Source of the DNA: Phanerochaete sordida
Taxonomy: Eukaryota > Basidiomycota > Agaricomycetes > Polyporales > Phanerochaetaceae
Direction: 5' to 3'
Assembly (NCBI GenBank): GCA_019973155.2
Contig: BPQB01000141.1
Coordinates: forward strand, 1-45,183
DNA length: 45,183 nt
Shown: in pieces, positions 38,764-45,183 of the stretch
Layout: each line of letters begins with the position of its first letter
Position numbering within the stretch: position 1 is the first letter of the stretch
Made by a program: the position numbers and the translations under genes
Notes under the pieces: generated by a model
Told to the model about the DNA's origin: nothing
The model's database searches: none
The model's input: the letters and a program-made list of their open reading frames with translations, nothing else

Positions 38764-41650
38764 ATGGCCGACTGGTCAGCACCGCAAGCCCGACGGGGGC
38801 CGTACGAACATCACGAATACCGCAGAGAGGAGATAGAAGGTCGTAAAGCGGGTCATCTGACCCTCGCGAAACCTCGTACGTCCACGAACTCCGCCTTAGA
38901 CATGCATTCCATTCTGACGCAACGACAGGTCAAACCATCGAACCTAATGCGCAATGGGTCGATTTAGGCTTCCGCCGTGGGCTGTATATCGCGTCGGGCA
39001 CATACGCCGGCAGGCGAGTGCCCCTGATCCCGACAGCTGAGGGGACCTTGCCTACGCCGTGGCATGCGTTCCATCTCCGCTGGGCATCCGACGAGACCTT
39101 CTATACAGCATTCATCCCCGAGGACAATCCGTTCAACGATCCTTTGCTGGAGCCGCTAATGGCTCATCGGTGGAAGATAGTCCCTCACGTCACCGAAAAA
39201 CCGGCGACGAAGAAGGACGCCACCCCAACCTCCCTCGTTATGTACGGATTGCCAGTCGCCTCTGTGGAAGAATGGAAGTCGCTTGAAGACATGATCATCC
39301 GCATCACTCGCATCATCACAGCATGGGGAAACCTGCTCCTTCCGGCCGACTACACCCCACCGCCGGTGCCCTCTAGCTACGGCTACCACCGCCGATTTGC
39401 CACCCGCAAGATCGCGAACAAGGTCATCGGCTTCGCGCGCGCCTCCTTCGTGCTCTGGGCCGCCCTTCTGTCGTTCCAGGTCTCGCGCATTGAGCGCGAC
39501 ACGCTGCCCATGCCACTTCCTCCGGACGATCCTCGAGGATGGCGCGTGACAATCGGAGCTCTGGAGATCTACCCGGATGGCAGGCAGCCGGCCGCGGAAG
39601 CGTGGCATCGGCTGATGGAGCAGCAGGGACTGCTCCCACCCGACGTAACCGCCCTGCTGAAGGATTCGTGGATCTGCGATTTCCGAAGGCGGCGCGTTGG
39701 ATGCTTCATCGACCTCACGGCAAGCCGCACGCCGAAATGGCTGGACTACATGAGACATGTCATGCGCATCACGTACATATGTAGCACATTCTGGTTCTAC
39801 TATGGCGAGAGCCCCAAAAATCACCTCACACTCCATCTCGCTCGAGCTCTATACGAGCTGACCTCGGCAGACGGCGTCGTGCAAGCGGCTCGGGCAAGGG
39901 CTGCTGGAATCGAACTAGCGGCTCTGGCCAAGGATATTATCGCTCGCGGCGACCCTGAACAAGCGCGTCTGGCGAGGAAAGCCATCGCTCGCGGCGATCC
40001 TGACGTACGGGCCCAGCTGGAGGCCATCGCTCGCGGAGAACGTGTTCCCGACCTAGACGAGCCTGAGCGGGCACATCTGGAGGCCCACAGGGAGCGCGAC
40101 GAAGCATTGCCCCTGGCTACAGACTCGGATGCCCCCGAGCCAAACAGGAACAGCCGGCAGCGACGTGGAGAAGACATCTTCGCTTTCATGGCGCGGGAGA
40201 AGGCGCACATCAAGGCGCGTCTGGCGAACGAATCAGCGGACGAACGCGAGAGGCGATTGGCGAGAGAGGCTGAGGAAAAGGCGAAGCCGTACCCGACGCG
40301 GAAAGGCCCGGCTGTCTATCACTGGGTCAAAGTTCGCAATCACTGGCTGCGAGAGTGGGTCTCTAGCAGGTGCTACCAAGCGCTTTGGCGGGACACGAAG
40401 GAGATTCACCGGATCTACAACAGCGTGCGACACGAATGGGACGTCTCCCTCCTTTTTGACCCCGACAACAAAGTACACACGGACGACACGTATGAAGGAT
40501 GGGACCAGCTCGTACCTAACCTGGACGATGACGACTTCGCCGATCTGGACGAAGGCCTAGACGGCGGCACCGAGGGTAATGGCGCAGCTGGAAGCGATCG
40601 ACCAGACGTGCCACGGGCTCACCGATTCGGGCGTGAGGCGGAGAAGCCTGTGGTTGGGGACGGCCTCTTGCGTTGGCGGCCGGAAGACCAGACAGCACAT
40701 GCCGACATGGCGCCAGAGGCGTTGCTGGCCGTCCTGTTGGCCCGGTACGGCGTACAGGTAGAGCTGCCATACACGCCCATGCATCGCGAGGACGGCGAGA
40801 GTGTCCTTAGGGAGCCCACGGTCCTGCGGATGCTGGCACACATGACAGCCGCAGGTGTGTTCAACGGCCCAGAGCTACCGGCGATATGCGACTTCGTCAC
40901 GGGCATCACAGACAGAACGCCATATCCGCTGCTCTCGGACATTTCGACGGTCAATGAACGCCATTCCGGTCTCAAGTCTCGAGCCAGCGTGGTCGTCGTC
41001 GCCAGGTACGGTCGAACGTACGTCCTCAGTCGACATCGTCGCGGTTGGGTATTGGCAGTCACCAGTGCCACGACGGCGCTGGAGGTTGTTCGGCGTGGCT
41101 GGGACCCAGAGAAAGACATGACCGCGGAGGAGATGATTAGGCGGGGAATGGAGTTCTCCACATTGGCCCTGTCGCGCTCGCCTCTGCCCACAGCAGCCCC
41201 CGCCCCCGCCGTTCCGAAAAGGTCGGAAAGCGGCTGGAGCGGCCTGGGCTACCGCGAACCAGACTACCGACCGACTCCGCTCGACTTCGCCTTGTACGAG
41301 CGCAGCCGGCGCGCGATCTTGGGCCGTCCTCACGGGCGCGCCGCGCTCATGAGAGGCGGGATCGTGTGGCGCCTGGCGTACGAAGACGTGGACCCCCAGA
41401 GGGTTCTCTTCGGGCCAAGCGACTCTGGGCAGAAGGACGTGCAGCTGCTAGGGGATGTGGCGTACGAGGACGATAGGCTCTCTGAAGAAGAGCTGTTTGT
41501 GATTTGCGGCGTATATCGAATCTACGCTGGTGAGCCCACGTTCCGAACGTGATGCGAGTCGGACAGTGATACTAATCAGTCCCGAGCAGATTCCAAGGAG
41601 AGATCGGCATCGGACAGCTCATAGTGGCCGAAAGAATCGACCTGGCGTGA
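38764..41650 (+). CDS. Large orphan protein, about 927 aa
   Basis: Exon 1 is 38764-38875 (start in tccATGG), exon 2 is 38929-41529 after a 53-nt GTACGT...GACAG intron, and exon 3 follows a GTGAGC donor at 41530. With the acceptor at 41579 the protein ends GIGQLIVAERIDLA (927 aa). With the acceptor at 41589, better spaced from the tactaat branch site, it ends after ten more residues (about 915 aa). The body looks globular and Trp-rich (YIASGTYAGRRVPLIP, LDYMRHVMRITYICSTFWFY). It carries short repeats in a helical region (IIARGDPEQARLARK, AIARGDPDVRAQLE, AIARGERVPD), then a charged linker and a second folded region. No known catalytic motif or membrane protein pattern is clear. It was divergent from the JmjC gene before the retroelement inserted, and both starts carry the same palindromes. 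Confidence 0.65.
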
Positions 41651-41657
41651 AAGCGGC

Positions 41658-41867
41658 ATGGACGTTGGATACTGGACGAGGCAGAACGAGGAGTGGTATG
41701 TCGCTCGGCGGTATACTCTCGAAGACGCGGTGCGAACCGGAGACACGGCGCGCTTGAAGTTGCGCACGGCACAGGAGTGGCGCAAGGCGCTGCGATACGA
41801 GGCCAAACGAGCCAGACGATTTCACGCCGAGTTCGAAGCCTTGGCCGGCGGGGTAATATCTCTGTAG
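41658..41867 (+). CDS. Small ORF, possibly the tail of the upstream gene
   Basis: 69 codons beginning MDVGYWTRQNEEWYVARRYT and continuing with a charged helix (LRTAQEWRKALRYEAKRARR). It reads like real protein. It lies in the same frame as the exon-3 reading from 41590, separated by one TAG at 41622-41624. It could therefore be a lost C-terminal extension of the 927-aa protein, a further exon with an unrecognised splice, or an independent small protein. Confidence 0.4.
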   Translation: MDVGYWTRQNEEWYVARRYTLEDAVRTGDTARLKLRTAQEWRKALRYEAKRARRFHAEFEALAGGVISL

Positions 41868-41986
41868 GATTTTACATGTACGAATAACGTTTCATTTTCA
41901 TGTATGAATAACATTTCCTAGTATTCAAAGTCCCACCGGCTACGCCAGACGTGCGAGGTTGAACAAGCTCTGGATGCCCCACCCCA

Positions 41987-42091
41987 TTTCCGAGCATACG
42001 CACTGGTTTCCTTACTCCGCCCCCGATTCCCGCAGACACGCGCTGATTTCCATGGGGCTCCCCCGATTTCCGAGTGCATGATCTGATTTCC
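41987..42091 (+). repeat. TTTCC box array 3, exact 20-bp period
   Basis: TTTCC (one TTCCC) starts at 41987, 42007, 42027, 42047, 42067 and 42087, exactly 20 bp apart each time. The 15-bp spacers differ except that most end in tga or cga. The array lies between converging genes. Confidence 0.9.
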
Positions 42092-42194
42092 GTGGTTGTA
42101 CACCTCATGTTGTATGTACACTGACACAGCTGAACAACGAGTCGAGGTCCTGAGCTGTGGCAGTAGCGGCAATAACACATACACATTACATTGG

Positions 42195-42923
42195 CTAGAC
42201 GTGTGAGAGACGGACAAGGTCCGCGTACAACTCTACGACATGGTGCGCACTATCCCCATTCACAGAGCGACGACGAGAGCGAATCATGAAGACCGCGCGA
42301 AGGGGGACGTTCGTGATCCGCTGAATGTGCGCATCGTCAACGTTTTCCGCCTCTACCTCCGTGCGGTCGACAGGAAAATATAGTCCCTGAGGGCTGAATG
42401 AGCACGTATATTTCACTTGCGGCGGGACATGACCGACCTTGTCCAGATGAACGTGTTCTCCTGTTAATACCAACTGCCCTGCGCCCCGCTCTTCGGCGCG
42501 ATCGTAGAGCGTGGTGACAACGGCGCCCGGGACCTTCGACGCAATTGCCAGAAGGGCCCTCTCGATACGCTCCCACTGAACCCGGGACGCAAGTTGCGGC
42601 CGGCGTTGAAGGGAGAACTCGAACTTGGTCACAGGTACCTCGTACGGTCCTGGGTAGCGCGTAGTGCGGGTGAAGTGTGCGCTGTTCGGCACGAGTTGTC
42701 CGATGACTTCGAATTCGGCTAGTGTGTACAATGCAGAGGTTGATCGGCGATTGCTCAGCAGAGTGTTAGAGGAGCGCAGAAGGACTTTGCAAACGCGGTG
42801 GGCGGTGGTTGTAGCACTGGGCTCGACTAAGCCGTCCGGATCGAACTTGATGGTGTCGAGCCGTTGACCACTGAACGCCGACAGTTCTACCATAGATCGA
42901 CGGAGGCGAGGAATGAGATACAT
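42195..42923 (-). CDS. Orphan protein, 242 aa, intronless
   Basis: A single minus-strand frame from ATG at 42923 to a stop at 42195. Segments such as FEVIGQLVPNSAHFTRTTRY, WERIERALLAIASKVPGAVV, YDRAEERGAGQLVL and VKYTCSFSPQGLYFPVDRTE alternate predicted strands and helices like a folded domain. No signal peptide, membrane segment or known motif is seen. It has no introns, unlike most genes in the window. Confidence 0.55.
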   Translation of the reverse strand: MYLIPRLRRSMVELSAFSGQRLDTIKFDPDGLVEPSATTTAHRVCKVLLRSSNTLLSNRRSTSALYTLAEFEVIGQLVPNSAHFTRTTRYPGPYEVPVTKFEFSLQRRPQLASRVQWERIERALLAIASKVPGAVVTTLYDRAEERGAGQLVLTGEHVHLDKVGHVPPQVKYTCSFSPQGLYFPVDRTEVEAENVDDAHIQRITNVPLRAVFMIRSRRRSVNGDSAHHVVELYADLVRLSHV

Positions 42924-43296
42924 ATCGAGGTCGAGGTCGTAGGATGCTGAAGGGCGACTCCCCGCGCTCGTGCTATTTATCTTCGGTGTGCGCCACGCGT
43001 GCTCCGCGGTGGTACGGACATACGGGTGGGGAACAGTGGCTGACGGAATCTCAGGTGGAGGCAGGAGCTCGCTCGTGCTATTTCAATCCGGTCCGCGCCT
43101 CGCATGTCCCAGGACGGACACCCAGGTGGGGCTGTCTAATGAGCACTGCGCCCATCTGTCCAATGCACGTTTTTTCCCGGGCTGCTTGGTTTCCACGAGC
43201 ATCCCCCTCGCGCAGATGTGTGCGCGCTGTACCTCGCGGTGTACCTGACGCTGTGCATGCCAACAACGGGACGTCCAGATCTCAACGAACCGCCCG
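42924..43296. other. Upstream region of the 242-aa gene
   Basis: No TATA box or coding frame that I trust. Two related segments (ctcgtgctatttatctt near 42968 and ctcgtgctatttcaatc near 43073) suggest a weak local duplication of about 105 bp. Confidence 0.35.
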
Positions 43297-43490
43297 GATC
43301 CGAATGCAATTAAGCTAAACACAAGATAAGATGTACGCCAATATGTCAGTATCTACAAGGAGAGCAAAGTGATCCGAATGCAATTAAGCTAAACACAAGA
43401 TAAGATGTACGCCAATATGTCAGTATCTACAAGGAGAGCAAAGATAACATGGACGCCAATACGTCAGTATGTACAAGGGGAGCAAAGATC
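43297..43490 (+). repeat. 74-bp tandem repeat, 2.6 copies
   Basis: gatccgaatgcaattaagc starts at 43297 and again at 43371 with an essentially identical 74-bp unit. A third partial copy (gataacatggacgccaatac onward) runs to about 43490. AT-rich and noncoding. Confidence 0.85.
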
Positions 43491-43581
43491 AAAGCGCTAG
43501 ACAAACTATGAGAGTGCTGGTACAAAGCAAAGGAAATTAACGAGGGGATGGTAATGGGTAGACGAAAGGGGATGGGATGTG

Positions 43582-43914
43582 TCAACGAATATAGATGTGC
43601 TTCATGTCCTTCGGCTTCGCGTAGTGCGGCGCTGCAAAATCACAAACAAGTACGCTCACGTGGGGCTTTCCATCGCCCTTGTACTTCTTGCACTTGGGGT
43701 TCTTACCCTTGTGCACGGTAGACCTGTCCATGGGTCAGAGGAAAGTCTGAGTATTCGACCCCACACGCACGTTATGACAAGGGCATCTCGTCCCTCCCTG
43801 CGAGCCTTCTTGGCAACTCTCGACTGCAACACCTTCTTGATGATATCCTCGCGTTCGGGCAGCGAGTTCTTGTACCAGGTGTCGTCGAGGAACAACGCGA
43901 GAAGCACCCCTCTG
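43582..43914 (-). CDS. Orphan gene, 3' exons only
   Basis: Exons 43914-43771 and 43723-43582 join in phase across a 47-nt intron (GTGCGT...GACAG). The product part reads RGVLLALFLDDTWYKNSLPE, then REDIIKKVLQSRVAKKARRE, a basic helix. It continues across the intron into a lysine-rich STVHKGKNPKCKKYKGDGK and ends KPKDMKHIYIR. A candidate first exon (ATG near 44040, MPMSSYEAHLLAKV) lies upstream, but no donor gives the required phase, so the 5' end is unresolved or broken. Family unknown; the basic character would fit nucleic-acid binding. Confidence 0.4.
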
Positions 43915-44441
43915 CTGCAGAGGTCAGTTGTGCTGACCGGCGGGACTGCTCTCACCTACGGCGTTTCAGGGCGCGTTGCACCGTTCAGCCTTGCGCTGAC
44001 CTTCGCTAGGAGGTGTGCCTCGTAGCTGCTCATGGGCATGGTTGTAGGAAGGTAGTGAGGACAGTGAGGGCGAAGGAGGCTACTGTACCAATGAGGAGAT
44101 CTCGTGGGGAGCCTGAAGGTGGACAAGCGCCACGGCGCTAGCTGTTTGTCTGGAACTGGACGCTGCCCTCGCGGATATTACACGAGGAACCATGGCTACC
44201 GTGTCAAGGGTGGGTGGCGCATGGCCAGCACCTCGAGACGATAAATCAAGACCCCGATGCACGAGCAGTGCGACGAGCCGGATGAGGGTGCGCGAAAGAT
44301 GAAAGAAGAACGGCGGACCTCGCCGATATCGTATCGTTGGACGGGTGGTGGGCACATACAAGCAAAATAGCTCGTGTGGCGCAGCGAGCGACGCCACGTA
44401 GCTGAGACACATGCCGGCAAGTTCGGCAAGTGCTACCGGGC
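43915..44441. other. No clear gene
   Basis: Possible first exon of the minus-strand gene ending at 43582, then GC-rich sequence with short frames on both strands. Nothing else recognised. Confidence 0.35.
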
Positions 44442-44535
44442 CGAAAATCCCGAGGGCGCGAAAGCGCGGATACGGAAACGAGGGGGAGAATCCCGAGGGC
44501 GCGGATACGGAAACGAGGGGGGTGATCCGGAAACC
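44442..44535 (-). repeat. TTTCC box array 4 (GGAAA on the plus strand), irregular
   Basis: CGAAA at 44442 and 44459, and GGAAA at 44474, 44509 and 44529 (final step 20 bp). A 35-bp unit (ggatacggaaacgaggggg) is partly duplicated. Less regular than arrays 2 and 3. Confidence 0.55.
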
Positions 44536-44618
44536 GGCCGCGGCGTTCAGGTTCAGGCGAGGAATAAGATGGATTTATTGTGGTGCCCTCTGTCTGAATA
44601 TCACTACCCATTCTCGAT

Positions 44619-45183
44619 CTAGCCAATGGATATATTCGTCTCCGCCGTCTTGCGCGCATCCTTCAAATACTCCTGGAAGTCGTGGTGAGTGGTGCAAACA
44701 TCACGACGTACAAAGGAAGACTCACCATGACTGCGAGAAGGTCCTCGTCGCCGAAGACGGTCGGGCGACCTGTGGTGGTACCGCAGGGGTTGCGGGTGAT
44801 TGACGCGTCGCTGTCCTGGTCGCGCTTGACTCGATGGATTGCAGCAGGCTTTGTGCAGCGCGTCAGCGTTGAACGTTGACGTTCGAGAGCTATGGATTCG
44901 GTGCGCACCAAGTCGCGCTGGCCAAAGGCTAGCGAGGGTACGGGTTGTGCACGCGGACGCTCCGCTGTCTTGCGCGCATCCTTCAAATACTCCTGGGAGT
45001 CGTGATGAGTGGTGCAAACATCACGACGTACAAAGGAAGACTCACCATGACTGCGGGAAGGTCCTCGTCGCCGAAGACGGTCGGGCGACCTGTGGTGGTA
45101 CCGCAGGGGTTGCGGGTGATTGACGCGTCGCTGTCCTGGTCGCGCTTGACTCGATGGATTGCAGCAGGCTTTGTGCAGCGCGT
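44619..45183 (-). CDS. Orphan gene with duplicated exon, 5' end outside the window
   Basis: Minus-strand exons: beyond 45183 to 45046, 44992-44726 and 44672-44619. Introns 45045-44993 and 44725-44673 are 53 nt each with GTGAGTC donors. The middle exon is 267 nt (89 codons, phase 0 at both ends). It reads EYLKDARKTAERPRAQP... through HRVKRDQDSDASITRNPCG and ends PTVFGDEDLLAVM. The last exon repeats EYLKDARKTAE, then ends TNISIG. Function unknown; the gene is truncated by the window edge. Confidence 0.6.
44647..45183 (-). repeat. 320-bp tandem duplication of exon plus intron
   Basis: 44647-44863 matches 44967-45183 with only a few substitutions. The step of 320 bp equals one 267-nt exon plus one 53-nt intron. 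The second copy continues past the window end. Confidence 0.85.

Overview
The window is fungal nuclear DNA, most likely from an agaricomycete basidiomycete. Genes are cut by short introns of about 46-62 nt with GTRNGT-type donors and CTNAC-like branch sites. The gene content also fits: a KDZ-family transposase, an F-box protein, RNase H1-N-terminal-like domains, a basidiomycete-type JmjC protein and large low-complexity orphan proteins. Gene models here were built by hand by matching splice sites and reading phase. The longer multi-exon models close to whole numbers of codons, which is the main reason I trust them; domain names rest on motif recognition, not on searches.

Left part (1-17 kb). 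After about 1.2 kb with no clear gene come an F-box gene next to a SPRY fragment (1339-2843) and a weak minus-strand model (3239-3728). Then comes a 12-exon gene (4977-9124, 1175 aa) whose exons 2-5 are copies of a 60-nt symmetric exon, each followed by a 56- or 58-nt intron. It converges on a 5-exon orphan gene (complement 9521-12674, 983 aa). That gene is divergent from a gene with two RNase H1-N-terminal/viroplasmin-like modules (13185-14115). A gene-poor stretch with diverged ~170-bp repeats follows.

Middle (17-29.7 kb). An apparently intact 11-exon KDZ transposase (17038-20872, 1110 aa) is followed by a gene-poor stretch and two plus-strand orphans (22468-23076 and 24035-24987, the second with tandem SUMO-interaction-like motifs). 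Two minus-strand genes come next: a 258-aa orphan (25305-26239) and a JmjC protein of 894 aa (26726-29680).

Right part (29.7-45.2 kb). A complete, very young Ty3/gypsy chromovirus occupies 29805-38374 (548-bp LTRs differing at two positions, 5-bp target duplication). It has a self-complementary primer site, gag, a pol with chromodomain and C-terminal dUTPase, and an extra 262-aa ORF before gag. A consensus donor in the LTR could feed two acceptors, each a few bases before an ATG. The element landed between two divergent genes (JmjC and a 927-aa orphan) whose start-proximal DNA carries copies of the same AGAGA/TCTCT palindrome. Further right are small orphan genes and, at the edge, a minus-strand gene with a 320-bp exon+intron duplication.

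Two themes recur. First, symmetric exon plus intron units have been tandemly copied in three places. Second, four intergenic spots carry arrays of TTTCC (or GGAAA) boxes, two of them spaced almost exactly 20 bp apart.
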